From positions 1-64,000 of the forward strand of contig DATILD010000080.1 of the NCBI GenBank assembly GCA_035476815.1: 64,000 nt of DNA. The letters are read 5' to 3'. This stretch comes from Methylibium sp035476815. Its GTDB lineage: Bacteria; Pseudomonadota; Gammaproteobacteria; Burkholderiales; Burkholderiaceae_C. The notes beneath the pieces are model-generated. The model was not told the DNA's origin. It made no database searches and saw only the letters and a program-made list of their open reading frames with translations. Both the position numbers and the translations under genes were made by a program. Positions within the stretch are counted from its first letter, which is position 1. The number at the start of each line of letters is the position of its first letter. This document shows, one piece after another, positions 19,602 through 27,501 of the stretch.

Positions 19602-20267
19602 TCAGGCCGCTTCCAGCCGCTCGATCCGCCAGCCTTCCTGCTCGGCCACCGCGCGCAGCGCCGCGTCGGGCCGCACCGCCACCGGGTCGGTCACGGCGCG
19701 CAGCAGCGGCAGGTCGCTGGCCGAATCGCTGTAGAACCAGCTGCGCTCGAAGCCGGCCAGGCTCAGACCTTCCAGTGCCAGCCAGCCGCCCAGCTTGTCG
19801 AGCTTGTGCTCGCGCGCGCAGGGCAGGCCGACGATCTCGCCGGTGAGGCGGCCGTAGGAGTCGCGTGCCGACTCGGTGGCGAGCACGTCGGCGATGCCGA
19901 AGGCGGCGGCATAGCGCTCGGCGACGAAGCGCGCGGTCGCCGTCACCAGCACGCAGCGGTCGCCAGCGGCGCGGTGCATCGCGACCAGCGCCAGCGAGGG
20001 CGCCGGCAGCGTGGCGTCCAGCCCGGCCTCGAACTCGGCCAGCCACTCGTCGAAGGCGCTGCGCTTGCTGCCGGCCAGCGGCAGCACCAGCGCGCGGTGC
20101 AGGTCGCGCACGTCGATCGTGCCGGCCACGTAGTCGTGGCAGTGCGCCAGATAGGTCGACTCGGCCTCGGGTGGCAGCAGCTCGCGGCCGACCAGGAAGC
20201 GCACCCAGGCCATGCCGCTGTCGAAGGGGATCAGCGTGTGGTCGAGGTCGAAGAGCGCGAGCCGCAT
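19602..20267 (-). CDS. HAD-superfamily phosphatase (SerB-like)
   Basis: 221 residues. HAD motif I DLDHTLIPFDSG at residues 6-17, motif II VTATAR at about residue 110, motif III Lys region HKLDKL, and motif IV FYSDSASDLPLL. The layout matches subclass IB (phosphoserine phosphatase-like) enzymes. The substrate is not evident. It is 12 bp downstream of pabBC on the same strand and may share its transcript. Confidence 0.9.
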   Translation of the reverse strand: MRLALFDLDHTLIPFDSGMAWVRFLVGRELLPPEAESTYLAHCHDYVAGTIDVRDLHRALVLPLAGSKRSAFDEWLAEFEAGLDATLPAPSLALVAMHRAAGDRCVLVTATARFVAERYAAAFGIADVLATESARDSYGRLTGEIVGLPCAREHKLDKLGGWLALEGLSLAGFERSWFYSDSASDLPLLRAVTDPVAVRPDAALRAVAEQEGWRIERLEAA

Positions 20268-20279
20268 CGCCCCGTCCCC

Positions 20280-22130
20280 TCAGAGCCGTCGTGCCGGCAG
20301 CACGCCGCGCAGCGCGTTGCACACGACGATCGCATCGGCACGCCGCAGGTCCTCGCGCGTCAGCATGCGCTCCGCCGCGGCCCAGGCCGGGTCCTCGAGC
20401 AGCAGGCCCCGCATCACCCCGGGCAGCGCGCCGTCGGCCAGCGGCGGCGTGAACCAGCGCCCATCGAGCTGGACCAGCACGTTGCTACGCCCGCCCTCGA
20501 CGAGCCGGCCGTCCGCGGTGAAGAACAGGCTGTCGAAGGCGCCCTCGGCCTCGGCGGCGCGGATGCCGGCGTCGTACTCGTCGCGCAGCGTGGTCTTGTG
20601 GCCGGCGAGCGGGCGCGCGGCCGGCAGCGGCGCGGGTTCCAGCCGCAGTGCGACGGGCCCGTCCGGCAGCGCCGCGAGCGGCTGCACGATCAGGTCGAAG
20701 CGGCCGCTGCGCGCCAGGCCGAGGCGCAGGCGGTGCGGCAGGTCGGGGGCGAGGCGGCCGCACTCGAGCTGGATCGCCTCGCGGACCTCGGTCTCGTCGA
20801 GCACGAAGCCCAAAGTGGCCGCGCTGCGCGCGAGCCGCGCGAGGTGGCGGTCGAGCTGGCGCACGCCAGCCTCGCGCGTGGCGAACATCGTCTCGAAGAG
20901 CGCGAAGCCCGGGTCCACGCCGGTGAGGAAGCGGCCCTTGAGCTGGCACTCCGCATATTCGTCCTCGGCGACGCTGTCGAGCACGATGCCGGCGCCGATG
21001 CCCAGCCGGCCGGCACGCAGGCCGTCGCGGTCGGCGCCGAGCGTCAGCGTGCGGATCGCGACCGACAGGCAGAAGTCGCCGAGGCCACCCGCGGCCGGCG
21101 GCGCGTCGATCCAGCCGATCGCGCCGCAGTACAAGCCGCGCGGCGTCGACTCGAGGCCGGCGATCAGCTCCATCGTGTGGTGCTTGGGCGCGCCGGTGAT
21201 CGAGCCGCAGGGGAAGATCGCGCGCAGCAGCTGCGGGACGCCGAGGCCGGGCAGGGCCTCGGCCTCGACGGTCGAGGTCATCTGGAACACGGTTGCATGC
21301 GACTCGACCGCGAACAGGTCCGGCACCTTGACCGAACCGACCTTGGCGATGCGACCGAGGTCGTTGCGCAGCAGGTCCACGATCATCAGGTTCTCGGCGC
21401 GGTTCTTGGTGTCCAGGTGCAGGTGGCGCGCGGTCTCGCTGTCGCCTTCCATGACGGCGCGCCGAGGGGCCGTGCCCTTCATCGGCTTGGCGGTGAGCTT
21501 GCCCCCCGCGTGGCGCACGAACAACTCGGGCGAACAGGACAGCACATGCGTCGGTGCCCGCGGGTCGTCCCCGGCGGGCAGCGCGACGAAGGCGCCGAAG
21601 GGCACCGGCTGGCGCGCCCGCAGCCGCCGGTACAGCGACACCGGCGCACCGTGGGCCGCGACGTCGAGCCGGTAGGTGTAGTTGACCTGGTAGGTCTCGC
21701 CGGCGCGGATGGCCTCGTGGATGCTCGCGATCGCGGCGTGGAACTCGGCACGGTCGACGCTGGCCCGCACGTCCAGGACACCGGCCGGGCGCGGCTCGGC
21801 GCTGTCCGCATCCTGGCGGGCCAGCCAGCGGTCGGCGTCGTCGCGCGACAACTGCTGCAGCTCGCGGAACAGCAGCACGCGCAGCGCTGCCCCCTCGTCA
21901 CCGGGGCGGCGCCCGGCGCCGAGCAGCTTGGCGCCCCACTCGTAGTCGATCAGCAGCAGCGCATGCTGACCCGAACGCTGATCCGTCTCGACCTCCGCCC
22001 AGAAGGCATCGAGCGCCGCGACGTCAACGCAGCGGCGCTCGCGGACGAAGCCGGCGTAGAGCCGGCTCGTCGGGCGCTCGACACTCGCGCTGCGGTCGTC
22101 GAGCAGGGCAAAGACCGGCTCCGTCGCCAT
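20280..22130 (-). CDS. pabB: Aminodeoxychorismate synthase/lyase fusion (PabB-PabC)
   Basis: 616 residues. Residues about 1-370 are the chorismate-binding PabB domain (CGSITGAPKHHTMELI and GAIGWIDA motifs); residues about 395-616 are a PLP-dependent class IV aminotransferase-fold lyase (FETMFATREAG, RSNVLV). Together they make 4-aminobenzoate from chorismate, given a glutamine amidotransferase partner. pABA is a precursor of both folate and H4MPT. The ATG directly abuts the stop of the upstream fae homologue, so the gene is translationally linked to the H4MPT block. Confidence 0.94.
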   Translation of the reverse strand: MATEPVFALLDDRSASVERPTSRLYAGFVRERRCVDVAALDAFWAEVETDQRSGQHALLLIDYEWGAKLLGAGRRPGDEGAALRVLLFRELQQLSRDDADRWLARQDADSAEPRPAGVLDVRASVDRAEFHAAIASIHEAIRAGETYQVNYTYRLDVAAHGAPVSLYRRLRARQPVPFGAFVALPAGDDPRAPTHVLSCSPELFVRHAGGKLTAKPMKGTAPRRAVMEGDSETARHLHLDTKNRAENLMIVDLLRNDLGRIAKVGSVKVPDLFAVESHATVFQMTSTVEAEALPGLGVPQLLRAIFPCGSITGAPKHHTMELIAGLESTPRGLYCGAIGWIDAPPAAGGLGDFCLSVAIRTLTLGADRDGLRAGRLGIGAGIVLDSVAEDEYAECQLKGRFLTGVDPGFALFETMFATREAGVRQLDRHLARLARSAATLGFVLDETEVREAIQLECGRLAPDLPHRLRLGLARSGRFDLIVQPLAALPDGPVALRLEPAPLPAARPLAGHKTTLRDEYDAGIRAAEAEGAFDSLFFTADGRLVEGGRSNVLVQLDGRWFTPPLADGALPGVMRGLLLEDPAWAAAERMLTREDLRRADAIVVCNALRGVLPARRL

Positions 22131-22664
22131 TCAGCTCCAGTCGTCCATGTCGTGCTTGATGGTGTGCCGATTGGCGATCAGCTCGTCGATGCTCGGCTCG
22201 TCGTTCAAGGCGCGCTTGACCGCGAGTTTGGTCGCCTCGTAGTTGGTGCGGTACATGTCCTTCTTGTCGAGGTTCGGGTCCTTGGCGCAGCGCGGGTCGA
22301 TCCACACCAGGCTGATGATGCACAGCTCGTTGGCCACCGCCTTCGGGATGATGCCCTCGATCACGCAGTCGATCACGGCGTCGGCCGTCGCGGCCTGCAC
22401 CACGCCGCCGAACAGGTCGATGTTGGCGCTGTCCTTCAGCGTCACCTTGGGCACGGTGATGGTCGCCGGGCGGACCATCTGGTTGCAGGCGCGGATCGCG
22501 AACATCGCGGTGTGGCCCTTGGTCTGCGCCATCATGTTGGCGAAGGCGGCGCCCACCGGGCCGGAGGTAGAGCCGATCAGGATCTCGGGCATCGCGTCGG
22601 TGAACTGGCCGTCGGCGGCGAGGACGGTGGCTTCGCCGGCGTGGAAGGTGTAGGTCTTGCTCAT
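22131..22664 (-). CDS. Formaldehyde-activating enzyme homologue (Fae2)
   Basis: 177 residues, a paralogue of Fae. It shares the family layout (GPVGAAFANMM, PATITVPKVT, FGGVVQAATADAV) but differs from the main fae at 37319-37828. In particular, the region holding the catalytic histidine of Fae (HIDLLIGPRG in the other copy) reads EILIGSTSGP here, so the general-acid histidine appears to be missing. Its catalytic role is therefore uncertain; it may bind H4MPT adducts or act in regulation. It follows fhcC after a 122-bp gap containing a repeat and abuts pabBC. Confidence 0.85.
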   Translation of the reverse strand: MSKTYTFHAGEATVLAADGQFTDAMPEILIGSTSGPVGAAFANMMAQTKGHTAMFAIRACNQMVRPATITVPKVTLKDSANIDLFGGVVQAATADAVIDCVIEGIIPKAVANELCIISLVWIDPRCAKDPNLDKKDMYRTNYEATKLAVKRALNDEPSIDELIANRHTIKHDMDDWS

Positions 22665-22692
22665 GGTGGTCGAGGTCAGGTGATGAAAGGGA

Positions 22693-22786
22693 CAGAGTCC
22701 GTTCGCACCGAGCTTGTCGACGTGCCGCGCGGGGCTTCCTTCGACAGGCTCAGGATGATCGGCGATACAAGCTCAGCCGGAACGGC
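22693..22786. repeat. Degenerate dispersed inverted repeat between fhcC and fae2
   Basis: CCGTTCGCACCGAGCTTGTCGA-type left arm (around 22699-22720) and a right part with TTCGACAGGCTCAGGATGA followed by a second CAGCCGGAACGG. The arms are partial reverse complements. The wording matches a dispersed intergenic element I recall from many proteobacterial genomes (CCGTTCGTGCTGAGC... TTCGACAGGCTCAG), here decayed. Confidence 0.6.
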
Positions 22787-23599
22787 TCAGGGGTTCAGTG
22801 TCAACAGCTCGCCCTTGCCGCCGGCCGCCAGATCGCCGAGGAAGCGCGCCGGGCGGCGCTTCGGCAGGCCCGCGAACGCGCCGCCGTGGCGGGCCAGGTC
22901 GCGCGACAGCAGCTGCCAGAACACGCCGATGTCGACGTTGTTGCCGACGAAGGTGGGCGGCACGGCCGGTGCCGTGCCGACCGCGAGCAGCGTGCCGCGG
23001 CGCATGCCGTAGGCCGGGTGCGCGCCGACCGTGCCCGCGACCGCGACCGTGCCCGCGACCATGCGCGAGGCGACGAAGTCGCCGGCGTTGCCATGGATCA
23101 CTGCCGTGCCGCGCCGCATGCGGTCGCCGAAGCGCGCGCCGGCGTTGCCGCGCACGATGAGCGTGCCGCCGCGCATGCCGTCCATGCTGCCGGGCAGGGC
23201 GCTGGCGGCGTAGTCGCCGGCATGGCCGCCGATCTCGAGCCGGCCACCCGACATCTCGCAGGCCGCCAGCAGGCCGGCGCTGCCGCTGGCGACCACCTCG
23301 CCGGCGCTCATGCCGGCGCCGAGGTAGTCGCCCGCCGGCCCATCGACGCGAACCGTGCCGCCGGCGAGCTGCCAGCCGATGCGGTCGAACCTCGACAGCT
23401 CGCCTTCGAGGCGCAGCTCGCCGTCGGCGTGCGGTGCGATCGTGAACAGGTCGCCGAGCGTGATGGCTTCGTTGCCGTGCCAGACGCCGAGCCGGGCCAC
23501 GTCGGCAGCCGAGAGCTCGGCCAGCGCGGCCGGCGACAGCGAGCGCAGGTCGACGCGCAGCGCCGGCACCTGCTTGAGGGTGAGCTTCCAGCCGCTCAT
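22787..23599 (-). CDS. fhcC: Formyltransferase/hydrolase complex subunit FhcC
   Basis: Subunit of the Fhc complex that moves the formyl group from formyl-H4MPT to methanofuran and hydrolyses it to formate. 270 residues. A right-handed beta-helix made of repeated Gly-rich turns (GDYLGAGMSAGEV, GDYAASALPGSM, GDFVASRM), homologous to subunit C of formylmethanofuran dehydrogenase (GXGXG/GltB C-terminal type). The ATG overlaps the fhcD stop by 4 bp, so it is co-translated. It is last in the core order fhcB-A-D-C. Confidence 0.95.
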   Translation of the reverse strand: MSGWKLTLKQVPALRVDLRSLSPAALAELSAADVARLGVWHGNEAITLGDLFTIAPHADGELRLEGELSRFDRIGWQLAGGTVRVDGPAGDYLGAGMSAGEVVASGSAGLLAACEMSGGRLEIGGHAGDYAASALPGSMDGMRGGTLIVRGNAGARFGDRMRRGTAVIHGNAGDFVASRMVAGTVAVAGTVGAHPAYGMRRGTLLAVGTAPAVPPTFVGNNVDIGVFWQLLSRDLARHGGAFAGLPKRRPARFLGDLAAGGKGELLTLNP

Positions 23600-24531
23600 G
23601 CCGAGGCCTCCGCGCCGGGCACCAGCTTGTGCAGGTGGTAGAGGAAGGGCCCGAGCTTGCCGCCGTAGTTGCCGGCGCCGACGCGCCTGAGGCCCGAGGC
23701 GCCGCCGAGCTCGATCACGGCCTTCAGGCCGGCGCGCATCGCCGCGGCCACGTCGGCGTCGGTCAGGCCGTCGATCACGACCTCCATCACGCTGCCGATC
23801 TCCGGGCTCAGATCGCTCTGCTTCGCCAGCTCGCGCAGGCTCGGGCAGTAGGCGTCGTTGGTCGAGGCGCCGAGCGTCGGGTACTTGCTGCCGACCTTCG
23901 AGCCCGAGCGCACCACGCCGCCCGGGAAGGGCATGATGACGTTGGGCACCCGCTTCATTGCCGCCACCGCCGCCTCGGCCGCGCCCAGTGCCGCGGCGGT
24001 GTCGGTCGCCAGCAGCAGCAGGTTGCCGCCGCCGACCGCCTTGGTCGTGACCCAGGCGGTTTCCTGCGCGACGAACTCGCCGTCCATCACCGGCACCCGC
24101 CAGTAGCGCTGGCCGTCGATCATCTTGCTGGTCTGCCAGCCGTCGCCGAAGAAGCGCAGGTTCTTGCCGAGCGCGATCGGGTCGGTCGCGTCCGGCGGCA
24201 GCAGGCCGGCGTAGACCGCGGTGGTCGGGCAGGTCAGCACGCATTGGCCGACGCGCTTCTCGACCTGCTTGGCGAGCTCCTTGCCGCTCATCGAGAAGAT
24301 CAGGATGCTGACGCCCGGCCGTCCGTCCGGCGTCTCGTCGGGTGCGAGCTCGCGCTCGATGCCGGCCTCGCAGCCGCAGGCGATGACCGAGGTGGCGAAG
24401 CCGGTCGTGGCGACCGCCGCATGGCGCGCCCAGGTCATGTCGTGCGCGGTGACGATCAGCCGCGTGCCCTTCATCGGAAAGGCCTCGGCGAAGCTGTCGT
24501 CGATGGTGATGCCGTTGAGTTCCATCGTCAT
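23596..24531 (-). CDS. fhcD: Formylmethanofuran:H4MPT formyltransferase subunit FhcD
   Basis: Homologue of archaeal Ftr; it transfers the formyl group between H4MPT and methanofuran within the Fhc complex. 311 residues, close to family length. N-terminal ELNGITIDDSFAEAFPMKGTR, the central SILIFSMSGKELAKQVEKRVGQCVLTCPTT in two parts, and the C-terminal NYGGKLGPF segment are characteristic. It starts at the ATG of MTMELNG, 1 bp after the fhcA stop, and overlaps fhcC. Confidence 0.96.
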   Translation of the reverse strand: MTMELNGITIDDSFAEAFPMKGTRLIVTAHDMTWARHAAVATTGFATSVIACGCEAGIERELAPDETPDGRPGVSILIFSMSGKELAKQVEKRVGQCVLTCPTTAVYAGLLPPDATDPIALGKNLRFFGDGWQTSKMIDGQRYWRVPVMDGEFVAQETAWVTTKAVGGGNLLLLATDTAAALGAAEAAVAAMKRVPNVIMPFPGGVVRSGSKVGSKYPTLGASTNDAYCPSLRELAKQSDLSPEIGSVMEVVIDGLTDADVAAAMRAGLKAVIELGGASGLRRVGAGNYGGKLGPFLYHLHKLVPGAEASA

Positions 24532-24532
24532 G

Positions 24533-26215
24533 TCAGTTCGCCGCTGTGTCGAAGCAGGCCGCCGGCAGCAGCCGCCCGCCGTTGCAGCAGCGGCACAGCT
24601 CGTCGTGGCCGATCACCAGGTGGCGCGGCGCGACGGCGAGGTGCTCGTGCGCGTACTTCTCCAGCAGCTTCTCGATGCCGCGGTCGAACACCGGCTCGAC
24701 GAAGTGGGTGCCCCCCGTCGGCGTGGCGGTGATCACGCCCTTGCGGGCGACGCGCACGCCGTCCTTGAACACATGCTCGGGGGCGGTGAACATGGTCTCG
24801 CGGTTCGCGTCCTCGCGGTAGACCGCGATGTCGGCCGCGGCGCCGACACCGACATGGCCGCGGTCCTTCAGCCCCAGCAGCCGCGCCGGGCCGGCGCGGG
24901 TCATGATCGCGATCTCGGCCAGGCTCAGCTCGCGCGTGATCGAGCCGAGCGAGCTCATCGCCACCGCGTCCGGATGGAGCTTGGCCATCTGCTCGTCGCG
25001 GAAGCCCTTGTCCATCAGCAGCCGGATCAGGTGCGGGTAGGTGGTGAAGGGCGCACCGTTCGGGTGGTCGGTGGTCAGCACCACGCGCCACGGGTCCTTC
25101 ACCAGCAGGAAGATCTCCAGCCCGATCAGCCACTGCAGCGCGTTGACGAAGCTGGTCTCGCGGTAGCGGAAGGGCACCACGCCGCAGCCGGCATCGCACT
25201 CGATGTCGGCGCCGATCCACTTGCGCGGCGTGCCGAGCTCGGCGTTCGCATGCTGGCGCATCGTGTCGCCGGACGCGGTGATGGTCTGGCCGAACAGGAT
25301 CTGGCCGACGTCGAGGCTGATGTTCGGGTTCGCGTTGACGGCCTCGGCCAGCTCGCGCGCGGCCGACGAGAACTTCTTCGGCCCTTCCTTGCCGTAGGCG
25401 TGGAACTGGATGTGGGTCAGGTGGGCCGGCAGGCCCTCGAGCGCCTCGATGGTCGCGAGCGTCGACTCGATGTTGCCGGCCACGCCGAGGTTGCTGCCAT
25501 GGATGTGCAGCGGGTGCGGCACGCCCAGCTCGCGCAGCGCCTTCGCGAGCGTGTGCACGATCTGGCGCGGCGTCACGCGCCAGTGCACATGCTCCTCGTT
25601 GACGTCGAGCTTGCGCTGGTTGAACTTGAAGGCCGAGATGCCGCCCGGGTTGACCACCTTCACACCCAGCGCCTTGCTGGCGTTGATGGTCCAGCCGACG
25701 TAGTCGCGGATCGTCTGGAAGTCCTTGCCCTCGGCCAGCAGCTGCAGGAACAGCTCGTCGCTGCCCAGCATCACGTAGGCGCCGTGGTCGAGGATGGGCG
25801 TGTCGCCCATCTCCATGTGGGCGTGGCGGGCGTTGGCGCCGAGCATCGCCGGCTCGAAGGCGGCCGTGTAGCCCATCTCGGCATACCGGTAGCCGGCCGC
25901 CAGCGTGCCGGGCGAGCAGTGGCCGCAGGACGCCAGCTCGAGCGGGTTGGTCGGCAGCGGCACCGGCTCGCGGTTGAGGCGATGGTCCTCGGGCAGCAGC
26001 ATGCGCGCGAGGTTGACCTTGCCGCCGCCGATGTGGCTGTGCAGGTCCACGCCGCCCGCCATGACGACGCAGCCGCTGGCGTCGACCTCCTCGGTCACCG
26101 CCTCCTGGGGATGCAGGTCGACGATGCGGCCGTCGCGGATGCCGAGGTCGCGCACGGCGTCGACGCCATGCTCGGGGTCGATCACGCGACCGTTGCGGAT
26201 GCGCAGCGTAGTCAT
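24533..26215 (-). CDS. fhcA: Formyltransferase/hydrolase subunit FhcA
   Basis: Zinc amidohydrolase-fold subunit (FwdA/FmdA homologue) that hydrolyses the formyl-methanofuran intermediate to formate. 560 residues. Metal motif DLHSHIGGG at about residue 58, further metal ligands in HPLHIHGSNLGV and LTHIQFHAY, and the Asp region TTDHPNGAP. The ATG overlaps the fhcB stop. In bacterial Fhc the reaction is hydrolytic and not redox, consistent with no selenocysteine or molybdenum partner here. Confidence 0.96.
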   Translation of the reverse strand: MTTLRIRNGRVIDPEHGVDAVRDLGIRDGRIVDLHPQEAVTEEVDASGCVVMAGGVDLHSHIGGGKVNLARMLLPEDHRLNREPVPLPTNPLELASCGHCSPGTLAAGYRYAEMGYTAAFEPAMLGANARHAHMEMGDTPILDHGAYVMLGSDELFLQLLAEGKDFQTIRDYVGWTINASKALGVKVVNPGGISAFKFNQRKLDVNEEHVHWRVTPRQIVHTLAKALRELGVPHPLHIHGSNLGVAGNIESTLATIEALEGLPAHLTHIQFHAYGKEGPKKFSSAARELAEAVNANPNISLDVGQILFGQTITASGDTMRQHANAELGTPRKWIGADIECDAGCGVVPFRYRETSFVNALQWLIGLEIFLLVKDPWRVVLTTDHPNGAPFTTYPHLIRLLMDKGFRDEQMAKLHPDAVAMSSLGSITRELSLAEIAIMTRAGPARLLGLKDRGHVGVGAAADIAVYREDANRETMFTAPEHVFKDGVRVARKGVITATPTGGTHFVEPVFDRGIEKLLEKYAHEHLAVAPRHLVIGHDELCRCCNGGRLLPAACFDTAAN

Positions 26216-27501
26216 GAGCTCTTCAGGGCCTTCACTCGGTGCACGAGCGCGCGTGCGATCTCGGGCACGCCGGGCAGGCCGTCGTCGCGCGCGGCCTCGA
26301 GCGGCAGCGCGACGACGCCATCGGTGCGGAACAGGTGGCCGGGCGCGCCGATGCCGGGGGTCGTGACCGGGATGTACACGCCCTTCGCGGGCGCGGCGAC
26401 GCCGGGTCCGCCGAGCACGATGGTCGGCAGGTCGGCAGGGGGGCGCGCCGGCTCGGTGCCGAAACTCGCGACCCACAGCAGCGCATCGACCGCGCCGGAT
26501 CCGAGCAGCGCGTCGGCGCCCCAGCGCAGCGGCTCGTGCTCCAGTCCCAGCGGCCCGGCGCGGCTGCGCAGCGGCACGCCCGAGAGCCAGGCGTGCACTT
26601 GGTTGGCGGACGCGCTGCCGTCGGCGCCGGCCAGCGGCAGCAGGCCCGCGCGGGTCGTGCGGTTGAGCGTGGTGACGATGTTGTTGAGCGCCTCGACGAT
26701 CAGCGCGCCCTGCGCCGGCAGCCGCACGGCCTCGAACACGAGCACCGCGTAGCGTGCCGCGCGCAGCCGCTCGGCCAAGGCCGCGAGCGCCGGCGGTGCG
26801 TGCGCGACCCGGCGCTGCGCGAGCAGGGCGGCGAGCAGCGCGACCGTATCGAACAGATCGCCGACGAGCGGCACGCTGCTCGCCGTGACACCTGGGCGGC
26901 CGGCCAGCGCGGCATCGGCCGGCGCACCGACGAACACCAGCTCGCGTTGCGCGACCAGCGGCTCACCGACGCCGAAGCGCCGCCACAGCTCCGGCAGCGC
27001 TTCGCGCGGCGAGCTGCTGCCGAAGCACACGATGATGTCGGCGCGGTTGCGCACCTCGGCCAGCGTGGTGGTGAACTGGCCGCGGTCCTGCAGCGCGCGC
27101 AGCGTGTGCAGCAGCGCGTCGCCGTTCGCCGCATCGCTGATCGCGCCGGTGGCGCAGGCCAGTGGATAGAGCGCGCGCGCGCCGTCGACGTCGGTGCCGA
27201 GGCCGGCGAACAGCGGCTGGCGGCTCGTCGCGAGCACCCGGGCCGCCGCATCGAGCGCGGCCTCGAGCGGGGCCGGGGCGCCGTCGATCAGCGGCCCGAC
27301 GCTCTGCGGCGGCGCAGCAAAACGCTGCAGTGCCTGAGTCGCGCGCGGGCAGTCGCTGCCCTGCAGAACCAGGGGGCCGTCGGGCCGGACGGACAGCGCG
27401 AAGCCGTCGCACAGCAGCGGGCAGAAGGGGCAGGTCCAGGGGGCCGCGGCCGCGGGGGTTGGTGCACTCATCGAGACGGGGTCAGGCAAGGCATGTGCCA
27501 T
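26212..27501 (-). CDS. fhcB: Formyltransferase/hydrolase subunit FhcB
   Basis: Homologue of the molybdo/tungstopterin subunit FwdB, which in bacterial Fhc has lost the redox cofactor and carries the methanofuran analogue. 429 residues. N-terminal Cys pair motif WTCPFCPLLCDGF and SDCPRA; Ala/Leu-rich thereafter. Two starts are possible: ATG at 27501 (used here, overlapping the HisA-like gene by 20 bp) or ATG at 27471. First gene of fhcBADC. A GACACAGTGTG palindrome lies about 100 bp upstream. Confidence 0.93.
   Translation of the reverse strand: MAHALPDPVSMSAPTPAAAAPWTCPFCPLLCDGFALSVRPDGPLVLQGSDCPRATQALQRFAAPPQSVGPLIDGAPAPLEAALDAAARVLATSRQPLFAGLGTDVDGARALYPLACATGAISDAANGDALLHTLRALQDRGQFTTTLAEVRNRADIIVCFGSSSPREALPELWRRFGVGEPLVAQRELVFVGAPADAALAGRPGVTASSVPLVGDLFDTVALLAALLAQRRVAHAPPALAALAERLRAARYAVLVFEAVRLPAQGALIVEALNNIVTTLNRTTRAGLLPLAGADGSASANQVHAWLSGVPLRSRAGPLGLEHEPLRWGADALLGSGAVDALLWVASFGTEPARPPADLPTIVLGGPGVAAPAKGVYIPVTTPGIGAPGHLFRTDGVVALPLEAARDDGLPGVPEIARALVHRVKALKSS

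Noticed and set aside
19806..23012. A 1068-codon open frame on the plus strand opposite pabBC, fae2 and fhcC
   Set aside because: It is antisense to three recognisable conserved proteins, is rich in Arg/Ala/Gln/His and has no family pattern; such long antisense frames are expected at this GC content.
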